A stretch of DNA of 64,000 bases from Epiperipatus broadwayi (taxonomy: Eukaryota; Onychophora; Udeonychophora; Euonychophora; Peripatidae), in contig JAQFVV010000017.1 in assembly GCA_028023455.1 (NCBI GenBank), positions 2,799,001-2,863,000 of the forward strand, read 5' to 3'. Position numbers and translations under genes: made by a program. The notes under the pieces were generated by a model. The model was not told the DNA's origin. It did not search any database and saw nothing but the letters and a program-made list of their open reading frames with translations. The first letter of the stretch is position 1; each line of letters begins with the position of its first letter. Shown one piece after another: positions 35,355 through 46,494 of this stretch.

Positions 35355-35718
35355 GAGCACCAAATCTTCATACAGTAATGCTACCAAGTGCAAGCCTTCA
35401 TAATCAACAGATGAGAAAGGATTGTGCATAACATCCCTATCTAGTGCCTTCGTACTCTAACATCTTTAGACTTGTTTCAAGCTTGTGGCTTTCATCAGTA
35501 AGGAGCCTTGAATTTGAGAGCATTGTACTTAGAATTTAGGATCCATTGCTATTCTCCAGCAGTCACCTTTTATCTTTTAGATTAACAATAAATTAGGAGC
35601 TCAAGATGAAATACCATAATGTTTCCAATCCAAGCTCATTTGTCTGATCTGAACTCAGTTTATTATCTATACATTTTGGTGTAAGTATATGAAATGGTGA
35701 TCATGTGATGTTTTGATG
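35355..35718 (-). repeat. HHR repeat family A, reverse unit
   Basis: Reverse-strand A unit with an intact ribozyme core (see 35455-35513). The long internal blocks are shortened on the right, which then ends with 'aaatggtgatcatgtgatgt'. Left end has the 'catacagtaatgctaccaag' block. Confidence 0.8.
35455..35513 (-). ncRNA. Type I hammerhead ribozyme, family A, fully paired stem II
   Basis: Reverse strand: CTGATGA (35498-35492), stem II AAGC/GCTT (four Watson-Crick pairs including the closing pair), GAAA (35478-35475), GTC ending at 35469. Proximal stem I pairs A-T, T-A, T-A, then one mismatch, C-G and T-A. In most A copies the closing stem II pair is A·A, so this copy has the stronger stem II. 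Confidence 0.7.
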
Positions 35719-36247
35719 GTTAATAGTGTTTTATGATTGAATTCCACTGCTTTTCAATCCTGCAATAAAAATATAACACATATATATTGATTCATTCATA
35801 CAATATTGTGATGGTGAAAGCTGGTTGCAATATTATTAGTAGTAATTACAACAAGATATATAAACATGTGGTAAATATATGTAAGAAAATGAAGACAAAT
35901 ATTCATGTGTAAATAGCTATTTTGCTGAAGCAACAATAATGCATTTGGCTTTATATGTCCATTCATAATCCATAAAAATTGAAAATATTAAACGCAAATT
36001 AAAATTTGTAATATTTGTATACTTGTGCTATTGTTAACTGCTTGTCATGCAATTCAGAAACAGTCTAAATTAGATTTCATGTAAGTTGCCTATTGGTAGC
36101 AAGATACTGTATTCATGTTAATACATGCATATATTCTTGTTGACATATTCTGGGATTCCCACTATTCTATACCAAGTTTTACCTTCCAATACGTGGGTGT
36201 TAAGTCCTACCTGTTAACTTAATCACCTATTAGTTGTAAAAAGCATA

Positions 36248-36608
36248 TTATATGATCACCATTTATTATGCTTGCTCATAATTGTCATTAAAACAGGCAA
36301 AACTTTCAATACAGTAGTGCCACTCAGTGCAAGCCAGAGTAATCAATGGATTACAGAAGGTTTGTGCATAAAATTGCTATCTAGTGCCTACTCATCCAAT
36401 ATCCCCAGACTAGTTTCTGGCTTGTGCTCTCAGATCCAAGGCTCCTCACTGATGAAAGCTACAAGCTAGAAACTAGTCTGGGGATATTGGTTGAGTAGAC
36501 ATTAGATAAGGATTTTATACACAAACCTTCTGGCATCCATTGATTGTGTGCACTGAATGGCACTACTATATGGAGAGTTTTGCCTGTTTTAATAAGCATA
36601 TTATGTTT
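36248..36608. repeat. HHR repeat family A, inverted pair
   Basis: Left half is reverse-oriented with the ribozyme truncated at the junction near 36425. Right half is forward with a complete ribozyme (36433-36492) and ends near the 'gagagttttgcctgtttt' block. A frame at 36272-36469 is repeat read-through. Confidence 0.8.
36433..36492 (+). ncRNA. Type I hammerhead ribozyme, family A, best-preserved copy
   Basis: Box 1 CTGATGA 36449-36455; stem II AGCT/AGCT (36457-36460 with 36464-36467); GAAA 36469-36472; stem III of two pairs; canonical GTC ending at 36478. Stem I: 36443-36448 with 36479-36484 (six pairs, one wobble), an internal loop, then CCAA 36436-36439 with TTGG 36487-36490. All conserved core positions of the hammerhead are present. 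Confidence 0.8.
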
Positions 36609-37189
36609 TACATTTGTAAAATAGTCACCAGAAATTAAACTCTATGCTGCACATGAGCAATTTTTCAACATTTTCTATTTTATGTTTTCACCGTCTTCTC
36701 TTTTTATTTACACCCCACTCTCATTGCATGGAGCTTATTATCATTCTCCCCCATATCATTTCTATCATGCGCTTTGAAAAGCACTAATGTAGGGCTATAA
36801 AAACCAGATATAGTTTATAAGCCTCCAGGTCAGTTAATTTTCAAAAGCTGTGATGTCAGAATAATTTTAATGACTCAAAATAAAAAAAAAACACTATGTG
36901 TAATAGACAATAATTAATTTTTAAAAATCTAATAATTTTTTCTATCCATATCATTACTTCATTAATCACACCTTTAAAACTGAAAAATTCACTTTAAATT
37001 ACTAATTATTTTTACAGCCTGAATGGTTGGAAACAATGGTAGACGATCTCAATTCCTTTTAATGTTTGTATTTCTTGAACACTGAGAGATATTTTTTTTA
37101 GAAAATTCAATTTCTAGCACATTTGTGTGTGTGGTGCAATTGTCCTCAAAGCTGTAAAGTGTTGTTACAAAATAGATAAATAAAAACAA
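36609..37189. other. AT-rich spacer, nothing recognised
   Basis: No supportable feature. Confidence 0.35.
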
Positions 37190-37194
37190 ATAAG

Positions 37195-38640
37195 GTGAGA
37201 GCTTTCGGAGGCTCTTGCCTTCATAATCATAGCTTGGCTATTACTTAATCGCAAAATTCAATTTCATTATTGCTCTATATTTTATGATACTTTTTTAAAA
37301 AAAAGTTAAGGTATATAATATTTTATTAATATTTTATCTTCAATAAAACATATGAAGATTATATATATATATATATATATATGTAATTTTATAATTGAAT
37401 ATTTATAAATACAGTAATTAGATATATGTAAAGTATATCTTAAAATTTTTATCCACTTAGGAGCACTTTCAACTATCCTCATAGTCTCTGTCAACTAACA
37501 CTTTGAAAGGCCAACCTTCCCACAATTCCATGATCTGCCTGTCTGTTAATTAAGTCTTGTTTGTATTTGTATATTAACATAGTTTCCTTTATTTTCCTTT
37601 TGTTATTATCTTTTCAATTTGCAATATTTTTACATTATTATAATTGAAATTAAAACCATAAATACATGAATTATTATGGTTGTAAAAATGTATACTGAAA
37701 CATTATTTTTAACTTTGTACTTTTGTTTCATTTTCTGAACCCCTTTTAATAACAGCAAGTGCTCTTTAGTTACTTTTTCCAATGTACATCTCGATTCCCT
37801 TATATATATGCTACCACAACCACATATCCATTTATAAATGATGCAATTTTTATTTATAAATGAGGTTTTATCTTTAGAATTATTTATTAATTTGTTTAAT
37901 ATAGGTGTGTAAAATGCAATGTCACACACTTTTATAAATTTTCCTTATAAAATTTACTTGATCATTCAAAATATACGGTATTGATATCCATATTTTTTAT
38001 TAGCAGGAGAATCAATATTATTATTAATATTTTTATTCTTATATTTCGTATTAAAATTTTTAATAACATTAATTAATAAATAACTCTAAGGGTAAAACCT
38101 CATTTATAAATAAAAATTCATCATTTATAAATAAATATGTAGGTGTGGTAGTGGATATATAGGGGAATCGAGATGCATGTTGGAAAAACTAAAGAGCACT
38201 TTCTGTTATTAAAAAGGGTTCAGAAAATGAAACAAAATTGCAAATTAAATAATAATGTTTCAGCATCTGGTTTTTTTATGAGCATAATAAGTCATGTATT
38301 TATAGTTTTAACTTCAATTATAATAAGGTAAAAATATTGCAAATTGAAAAAATAACAACAAAAGGAAAATAAAGGAAGCTATGTTAATATACAAATACAA
38401 ATAAGACTTAATTAACAGACAGGAAGCAAACATTAAGATCATGGAATTGTGAGAAGTTAGCCTTTCAATGTGTTAGTTGACAAAGACTACAAGGATAGTC
38501 GAAAGCTCTCCTAAGTAGATAAAAATTTTAAAGTTATACTTTACACATATCTAATTACTGTATTTATATATCTCATTACTGTATTTATAAATATTCAATT
38601 ATAAGATTACATATATTGATTTGAAGAAATACAGACATCA
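37195..38640. mobile_element. Penelope-like element, inverted 3' halves
   Basis: Two copies of one 3' half in opposite orientation: about 37315-37930 (reverse) and about 38095-38640 (forward). Each half has part of a GIY-YIG domain, an AT-rich 3' region and a degenerate hammerhead-like block. On the forward side this is TTGACAA (about 38473), stem II GACTA/TAGTC and GAAA; the reverse side has TTGACAG and GAAA with one stem change. Box 1 departs from CTGATGA at positions 3, 7 and 8, so it is probably inactive. A separate 'agagctttcggaggctcttg' block at 37200-37220 may belong to a third terminal unit. Confidence 0.6.
37630..37929 (-). pseudogene. GIY-YIG domain remnant of a Penelope-like element
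   Basis: Reverse-strand frame with 'CIIYKWICGCGSIYIRESRC' followed by 'LEKVTKEH', matching the PLE GIY-YIG pattern C-x-x-Y-x-x-x-C-x-C-G-x-x-Y-I-x-E-S and the later R...EH. The glycine of YIG is R in this copy. The forward partner at about 38140-38290 encodes a shorter version of the same stretch ('KEHFLLLKRVQKMKQ'). Confidence 0.7.
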
Positions 38641-38759
38641 AATAATATATATATATTAATAGATCCTAAATGGTTAGAAATAGTAAAAATATTTTATATA
38701 ATCAGCCTATAAATTTTTAGAAAAATAGACTTAAATAGTATCTTTTTTCAACTATTACC

Positions 38760-39190
38760 AAAAGCTAAATAATATTTCTGTAGTGTAATTTTCATTACAC
38801 CACTCTCACCACTTTTAATATTATGTGGAGGGGTGTATTTACATGATATATAAAAATGATGTATGATTCCCAAGATACACATTTTATGCTGAAACAGCTC
38901 TTATTAGTTGGTCCAGATCACAATCGCTTATACATGTCTTTATTATTGTTCAATATATATACATAGTCAATTACTATAGTCTAAATGATGTGTCAAACTT
39001 ACTGCCTTCACAACCTTGACCCAAACTACTTGATGGGAGTAAATTAATTATTTTACTAGTCATTCATTAGACTGTAGATTATCCACTTAATGAACCAGTC
39101 CCTACCATGTGTGAGAGTAGGGTAGTGAAAATTACACTACAGATATATTATTCATCTCTAATCTAATAAATGTCTAATAAAAATTATTAA
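38760..39190 (-). repeat. HHR repeat family B, single unit
   Basis: B unit with a reverse-strand ribozyme near 38868-38915: box 1 complement is TTATTAG and GAAA is AAAA, so inactive. The right end carries an inverted B fragment (about 39090-39190). Confidence 0.75.
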
Positions 39191-40799
39191 TTATATGGCC
39201 GAATTAATCTCAAATATATTTAATTTTTAGTTTTTGAATAAAATAATCTTACTGGATATTTTTATATCATTCTCATTATATAGTTCTAATCTTTAAATTA
39301 ACTTCGTATCTCACAGTCTATATTCTCAATGTATTGCATGTTAATTTCTCAAATATCTATCTCGCCCTCCTCACACAATTAAATTATACCTTATCTCTAT
39401 TGATTTCACAATAAGAGATGCTGTAATTATAAAAACAATATTTATTTTGAATATTGCGCTTAGAATATTTTTTTCATTCTTTTACATTAGTAATTTAACA
39501 TTAATGATTTCTCAATAATTTTTAAAAAAATAATTTTATCAAAGATTATTAGTTCAATTTCTTGATATTATTTCAATTTTTTTAATGAGAAAAGTCTATT
39601 TTTAATCATTATTCAACTTATTTAATAATAAATTCGTCTATTGTAGTATAAACTCAAAAAATAAATAAACTAAAGGATATGGCTTTATTACTGGGGAGTT
39701 CTTAAGAAGTTGGAGCATCAAACTGCGCAGGGTATAAACTCAAAACATTACCATTAGTAAGCATAAATGATTTGATCGGTCTAACTCCGGAGAAATGAAT
39801 AAATCAATCTGTAATATTACTTTGAAGAAATTTTTTTATTTATATATTCCATTACTTTTTTTTATATAAATATATAAACATTATAATAATCTACTGATTC
39901 TAGCTAACAATATAATGGTCTTATTAAAGTTTATGGCGCAGATGCAAATCGTGAAGTGCCATCAAAATGATCAAGTATTACTACTTAACCGTACTACCCT
40001 ACTGTGTCATCGCTCCACCTGATTTATGGCAAAGAACATAACATATATGCATTCATTACGAAGCTAACTTTCTTCATTAGTTTCAGTGAAGGAAGTTTAC
40101 GCTTACAAATGTCTAAAATTATTACTAATACAAATCTCCTATAATTTTTGCATCTATCATACTGGCCATTTCAGCTCACGATATCCGATCTTTCATTCCA
40201 ACGCATTACCAAAAGTTTTCTTGCTTCATTTATTTGCTTGGATGAGCCATAAAATAACTTCTTACTTAAATGCCTGTTTAGGGGTGACACACGGTCCGCT
40301 TCTCAGTATGACACCGACTAAACGCTAGACATAAAACCAATTTTACTTTCTTAATTAAGTCAAATTAAATCTAAATCCCGTTTACGAAAGTAAGTACCCA
40401 AAATTTTTACTTCGTGTATGTGTTGTCATAATTTCAGTTTGGCCAAATAGATAAATAATTAAACTTTTTATTTTCGATTTGACACTAATGAACAAACAAT
40501 TATTTATAAAAGTAGGAACCATCTTCTTATTTTCGGTCAAAAAATAATTAATAAACCTTTTGCATTTACAAGAATGTTTATTCATCGTTGTATGTGCATG
40601 CATAAAAAAATGTGACTTTGTTTATTAATCATAATTTAAAATGTTGAGAGGGAGGGGATTCAAAACATATATTCCCAATGTTAGTGGAAATAAATGATTT
40701 AGATGAAAGGTTGATCTAGTATGTACATACCATTCTTTATCAGCTTCATCTATAAAATAAAATATTTTCTTCTTTTTCCTATGTATTGATTTCTACTTT
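39191..40799. other. AT-rich spacer with one mixed-composition stretch
   Basis: About 39650-40330 is less biased in composition than its surroundings. It contains a frame of 80 residues (40086-40328) with no recognised motif and a segment near 39690-39735 ('ttggagcatcaaactgcgc') that could be a decayed tRNA-like or SINE block. Nothing supports a host gene. Confidence 0.3.
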
Positions 40800-40805
40800 A
40801 ACGTA

Positions 40806-40978
40806 TCACACCATTTATTTACACCTTTCTTAAACACTTTATCAGTACTTTTATTTATATAAAAACTAACAGTTTCGACTGTCCTGCAGTCATCATCAGA
40901 GCTTAGTTTTGATATAAATAAAGAGTATTGATAAAGTGTTTAAGAAAGTTGTAAATGGTATATAATAAAATAAAATAT
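40806..40978. mobile_element. Palindrome around a hammerhead (Penelope-type end)
   Basis: Left arm 'tttcttaaacactttatca' (about 40828) and right arm 'tgataaagtgtttaagaaa' (about 40929) are perfect complements, extended outward to 'accatttatttacacc' and 'tgtaaatggta'. The enclosed 80 bp contain a reverse-strand ribozyme core. Long terminal inverted copies of this kind are typical of Penelope-like elements after rearrangement. Confidence 0.6.
40856..40908 (-). ncRNA. Hammerhead ribozyme core in Penelope-type end
   Basis: Reverse strand: CTGATGA (40899-40893), one unpaired T, stem II GACTG/CAGTC with a CAGGA loop, GAAA (40876-40873), stem III ACT/AGT with a GTT loop, cleavage after T at 40864. 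Stem I next to the core is poorly paired. Layout matches the CTGAAGA...GAAAC blocks at 31.6 and 32.15 kb, which are degraded relatives. Confidence 0.55.
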
Positions 40979-41214
40979 ATTGAAATAAGAGATGATGTGG
41001 TGTTTTAATAGTAAAATACATTAGATGTGGAATCAATTTCACTTATTCAATAATAATTTTCATCACATCCTAAATGGTTTGGTGCAGTTGATAATATCTG
41101 ATTTGTAATCACTTATCTTATGAACTTCTGAGCAATAAAGCTGCATCCTTTTTTAAACCCGCCTTTAGAAGTGAATGGTTTTTGTATATGTGTTAGTACA
41201 CTCTTATTAAGATA

Positions 41215-41345
41215 ATAAATAAAAAAGGCATATGCAATTCTTTCTCAGGACTTCATAGAAAGTTTGAGCACCAGATCTCAGGCCAGAATCGATCCTGGGA
41301 ATCTTTATCAAGTATGCCAAACTGCACAAGGTAGTAAATCAATAA
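41215..41345 (-). repeat. Possible tRNA-like SINE remnant
   Basis: Reverse strand shows a B-box-like 'ggatcgattctgg' (about 41286-41300) and an A-box-like 'tttggcatacttgat' (about 41308-41322) with near-normal spacing. No target-site duplication was found. Low confidence. Confidence 0.3.
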
Positions 41346-41424
41346 ATAATACCATATAAAGTAGAAAAAATGAAAAGTTCTCTTTTAAAACAAAACAAAG
41401 CAACAAAATGTTAATAATTTAATT

Positions 41425-42128
41425 ACTATGAAGCTGTATAGTTAGCTAATAAGATAAAGATGGCTACTGGAACATTGCATTAGATCCTGAGATCTAGGTG
41501 CAGTGCTCTCAGATCCAAGGTACCTCACTGATGACAATAACAAGCTAAAAACCTGTCTGGGGGTATTGGATAAGCACTAGATAGGGATTTTATGCACAGA
41601 CCTTTTTGCATCCATTGATTATTCTGGATTTCAATGAGTGGTGCTACTGTATGGAGAGTTTAGCCTTTGTCTAAACAGCTTGTGTAAGCATAAACAATAG
41701 TGATCATGTGATGTTTAGTGACTTAATACCAATCCTCCCCATTAGGATTATGGTGACTGTGGTTATTAAAGAACCAAAGACACCAAAAAGTACAGATGTT
41801 GAACTGAGTTCAGATCTATATGACTACACAAGCTAATGAGCTTGAATTGAAAACATTATTGTGTTTTTGTTTTTGGATTTCAACACTTTATAGTAAGCTA
41901 ATAAGGTAATAAGTGGTTGCTGGAGATTTGGATTAGATCCTATGCTCTAAGTGCAGTGCTCTCATATCCAAAACTCCTTACTGATGAAAGCCACAAGCTA
42001 GAAACTAGTCTGGTAATATTGGATGAGTAGGCACTAGATAAGGATTTTATGCACAAACCTTAGTGCAACCATTGATTACTCTGGCTTGTATTGAATGGCA
42101 CTACTGTATGGAAAGTTTAACCTCTGTA
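41425..42128 (+). repeat. HHR repeat family A, tandem dimer
   Basis: Two forward A units head to tail, with box 1 at 41528-41534 and 41981-41987 (453-bp period). The first ribozyme has AAAA for GAAA; the second has a complete core (see 41967-42024). The first unit retains the full long internal region, which defines the unit: ribozyme, 'ggattttatgcac' block, 'gatcatgtgatgtttagtg' block, 'ccaaagacaccaaaaag' block, 'tgagcttgaattgaaaa' block, 'gagatttggattagatcc' block, then the next ribozyme. Confidence 0.85.
41967..42024 (+). ncRNA. Type I hammerhead ribozyme, family A
   Basis: CTGATGA 41981-41987, stem II AGC/GCT with CACAA loop, GAAA 42001-42004, GTC ending at 42010. Distal stem I CCAA (41968-41971) with TTGG (42019-42022) is kept, but the proximal stem I has two mismatches, so self-cleavage would be weaker than in the 36.4-kb copy. 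Confidence 0.65.
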
Positions 42129-43690
42129 TCTCTACATATTGGTAGTATTATTTGTTTAAGTTATGATTTTTTTAAGTATTTGAACTATTATTAAAATTCC
42201 TGGAAAGATATTAATCAGGAGATAAAATTCTCAATAGTTTATGAAGTTCTTCCATTATACCTCTAAAGCAAAGATTAGAAAATCAGGTTCATAGTTATGT
42301 TTATTCACCATAATATGAGGTGAGACTTTTAAATTTCACTCTTGAAGCAGATAAATACAGTGCCCATGAATGTCATGAGTCTGCTGGTGAACTGCAGATG
42401 AATAAAACCTTTGCTAGTAGTTTAAGTAATTTTTACTACAAACCTTTTTTAAAATGAAAACAAACACTTCAGATTAGATTCCATTTCTTATCAATAAATA
42501 TTAATAGTATTTTTAAACTCTCTATTTAGTTTACTAGCACAGTATTCATGTATAATTTTAATCAGAAGGGAATTACATCTTATACACATGTGCTTTAACA
42601 TTATTTTAGTATCTCAATGATGTTATACAGTGCATGTATACAGGGTGTAATTTCCTTATGTTTAAAATTACATATAAATACTGTGCTAGTAAAATAAATA
42701 AAGAATTACTTAGATTCTAATATTTCATAATAGCATCAGACACTAGACTGGAAAATCTTGAAATTGTTAATAAATGGAATAAAGTTAATGGATATAAAGT
42801 GATTAATGGAAAACTTCACACTCTCATCCCAAGACACTTTAGATTGACCTATACTTATCTTATCAAAGTCTCCATCTTGTGTTTTGGTTTGAGAGTATCC
42901 ATCATCAACAAAACATTGTTGAGTATAGGATGTAATTCCCTTCTGATTAAAATTATATATTTTAAAAGTAGCAATATTGATTAGTGGGTAGTTTACACAG
43001 AGTCCATCTTGAAGATATGAAAGATTAGTTTTTATTTATATATTCATGTAATAGTAATATTCACAAGCTAATTGTAAATGAGTGATATATTGCTTTATCC
43101 TGAAAATTTAAACTGATTGGAATAGAATGTTAATATTATCTCAGCTGATTTCTATTTTGCACTTATTAGTATCGATGTTTATCCTACGTGACTGTTAAAA
43201 ACTTAGATATCAGATAGATGATTCATTTTTCAGCTACTTTATTATTCAATTATTGTGCTGGATTTAAAAACATCAATGTTGATTGGTGAATATGTGATTC
43301 ATATGTTTTATGGTTAGTTCTGCAACAGACATTGCACTGATTCTGATTTTTTATGTCAAACAATAAAGGAAGTCATGGTTTAGGTGCCTGGAAAATCCTT
43401 ACATTACTTGTGCAATCTTTGTCTAAAAAAGACCCTAATTCCACTCTAAATTTGAAGCTTGATGACAAATTACTTTATTAACTAATGCATTATAATGGTT
43501 TTTGCAATTGTAGTAATACTCGAGCATTATCATAATTTTATTAATTTACCATTTAACTATTATTGAAGGTAAAAATGAACAATGATATCTCTTTCCAGGA
43601 CTGATGTCATATTACAATTAAATTGTTGTTTTGAAATTAGCACACTAACACTCATTTGACGACATTAGAATAGTTGGTTGTGTGGAATTA
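42129..43690. other. AT-rich spacer with one inverted repeat
   Basis: An inverted pair at about 42515-42600 and 42633-42706 shares 'tttactagcacagtattcat' and its complement, and a further echo ('ggatgtaattcccttctgat') lies at about 42928. The frame at 42799-42984 covers part of it and has no motif. Otherwise featureless. Confidence 0.4.
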
Positions 43691-43694
43691 AATA

Positions 43695-44350
43695 AATACA
43701 GAGCGATACTCAATGGTTGGATCACATAACTATAAACAAAGTATTTTTAACCTGAATGCCTGCCTAAAAACTGGAGTCTTTGGAATAATTAGACTGCCAA
43801 TCATGATGAACTATATAATCTGGACAACGAGATGCCATCTCTTATTTGGGAAGAGTAATGTTAATGTACACAATAAACTTTTGTGCAAGATCAGGGCTAT
43901 CAGGAAGAGGAATCACTTAATCTCACCCAAAAGAATCTATAATGATACCTGGAAGCTGTTGGTGTTGCCAGAATAGTTTTTGCTTCAGCACTGGGGGCTT
44001 CCTTCATGGTCTGTCCAGAAGTCACTATACATAAGCCACTAAGTTGGCTCTGGCCATAGTCAGGTGTACCAATTTTGAGTAATTGATAGTCAAAGGATTA
44101 ACCCTCCCATAATGGTCAGAAGTCTGGAGAATGTATATTATTTCCCTGCTCATGTTTTGTCAAGTAAAGATGCTGAACTCTCAATTTTAGAAAAAGGACA
44201 AGACTGTTGAAAAGAGTGCATTTTCCTCAAACTGTCTGAATCTTCATCATAATTCAAGACAATTTTTTCAATTTTTCACTTTGTACTTGCTCTACTGTTT
44301 ATTCCTTGCATTCATAGGCAATAAAGTTACTTTTGAAAATAAAATAAAAT
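43695..44350 (+). pseudogene. Non-LTR retrotransposon 3' end
   Basis: The 87-residue frame (43713-43976) carries 'LKTGVFGIIRLPIMMNYIIW' then Thr-Thr-Arg-Cys, equivalent to the 23.3-kb copy, here without the zinc knuckle. A stop at 43976 is followed by a 3' UTR ending 'ggcaataaagttacttttga' and an A-rich 'aataaaataaaata' tail near 44340. Same lineage as the copies at 11.0 and 23.1 kb. Confidence 0.6.
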
Positions 44351-46014
44351 AAACTATGACTTTTAGCAGTTAAATATATTTTTATGAACCAATATTGGAA
44401 ATCTAACTGGAATGATTATTATCTAAAAAAAATTCTTAGCCTGCTTGTGACTTTTGAAAAATACAAGATTTACTTACCTTTAAAAAATACATTACTTACT
44501 CTAGGCTAATTGCAATATTTAATTATTCTGGTTTCAGTGCCAGGATGTGGGTATGTTAAGAAGGTTCTTTAGTTAATAAAGGATTAGTCTATATAATAAC
44601 AATCAAGACTTAAGCTATCACAATGTCAAGCTATAGTTAAGGCAACATCATTAAACACTAGTATTTCAGTTACATACAATTCTATTAAATTCATCGTCAT
44701 ATTCATGTTATGAATCTGGTTTTATAAACTAAAAGTGCACTCATCTACATTTAATAAAAATAAACATAATAAATCTTTAGCCAACGTTCAAGACGTTTTG
44801 GACAATTTATTACAAACAAGAACGAAATGGATAACAACGAATTGTACTATTTTATTGTAGATTATTTCGTATAAAAATAATTAATCGAAACAGTAAATTT
44901 AGCAATAGATAAGTCTATTATAAGAACTAATATCTTTATATCCCAAGTAATAAACATGTTGCTAATACATCAATGTTATTTTTTAAAGATTTGCTTTTTT
45001 TCAGTTGATTGCTTAATTCGAATCTCATCTTTGTGTAGTTTATTACAGATAACTAAAATCTGAAAAATAAATATAAAATAAAAAAATAGTTTTTAAAATA
45101 ATCGAAATCTGTAATCCAACATGTAAAGATACCAGAACTTGAAAAGGATCAGAATAAATACTAAAATCTACATCCTGCAATTAAAATGTTGAATCTTATA
45201 AAGCCAATTCCATTTCTTTTATTATTTCTACATTAATTTTTACTGGTGATATTGTTTTCACTTATGATGGTCCAAGCTAGTCAGCTATTAAACCTAATCT
45301 ACTTTTTATTTTAAGAATAAAGTAGAATAAAAAGTCCATACTGCTAGTCTGGTGATTAACTATTACATTTCTATTATTTGCAATATTTGCTAATAATAGA
45401 ATTGTGGTAATAAATAGTTATCTGAAGAAAGAATCTTCCTTGTCATTTTTGTTATTTATATTTATTTTCTTTGTTTGTTTTGATGCAATGTATTCTGTTT
45501 AGTATCTTATAGTTAACTCATTAGCAGCTGTATTCATGACTGAGAGTTTGATGAATTTCTTAGGTAGATAAGTTTTTTGAAACAGCTATCATAATTAAGT
45601 ATTCAATATTGATTAGATAAATGGTCTCTAACTAACTATTTGTATTTGGAGATTAAATATGGTCTTAGATAACATAAGTTGGTTAGATGAAGTGTTGTTG
45701 TGCTAATTATAAATAAAAATGCAAACGTAACTTAATGTATTCTTAGCAATTGTTGGTGATCTACTTATTGACTGAGAAATAAGAATAAAAGTAGTTTAAA
45801 TCCTAATTCATAATAAGAAACATTAATTTGTCCTGTGTATTTAGGCAAGGAGACAGAGTAGCCAATTCAAGAGTTAAAGATTCCTGAACTGATTCTCAGC
45901 TGAGTTAAGTAAAATCATTTCTAGGACTTCCTCTCTGCTAGTGACATCCTCAGTAAAAAATGATTGTATTTTTTTCTGCCATATTCTCCCCATGACTACT
46001 ACATCTGATAGACC
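44351..46014. other. AT-rich spacer, nothing recognised
   Basis: A short segment near 45845-45925 has tRNA-like phrases but no good A/B-box pair. No ORF or shared repeat. Confidence 0.3.
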
Positions 46015-46039
46015 ATGTTATCAAATACTGATCATCACT

Positions 46040-46420
46040 GTGTTTTTCTGAAGGTTTATGATGATGATGTTCTAGTTGTATTTTTATATTGGACTATTTC
46101 CATCATCTAATACATGTGTTGAATGTCTTTAGAACAATTTAATTTTATTTAAATATTCCAAATATCTTCAACTATCATAATATCACACAAACAGGTTAGT
46201 ATATGCACCAACTGTTAGTAATATCACAGCAAACAGGTTAATATATGCACTAACTGTGATATTACTAACAGTTAGTGCATATACTAACCTGTTTGCTGTG
46301 ATATTACTAACAGTTGAATGTATTAGAATATTTAAATAAAATTAAATTGTTCTAAAGACATTCAACATACACATTAGATGGTGGAAATAGTCCAATGTAA
46401 AAATACAACTGATCATCATA
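46040..46420. mobile_element. Palindromic Penelope-type terminal units
   Basis: Two copies in opposite orientation of the terminal unit also found at 17.4, 18.6 and 47.1 kb. Outer blocks 'ttttatattggactatttcc' and its near-complement, inner blocks 'aaacaggttagtatatgcac' repeated and inverted around about 46260. The tRNA-like and hammerhead-like parts are deleted in this copy. Confidence 0.6.
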
Positions 46421-46494
46421 TCTTTTTTTCTATCATTTTGTTAAATATCTTTTTTTTCCTCCCCTCACTTCCCAATCATTTATCATCCCTCATA

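Noticed and set aside
40086-40328. Possible gene in the less AT-rich stretch at 40.1-40.3 kb
   Set aside because: No domain or conserved motif in the 80-residue frame and no supporting neighbours.
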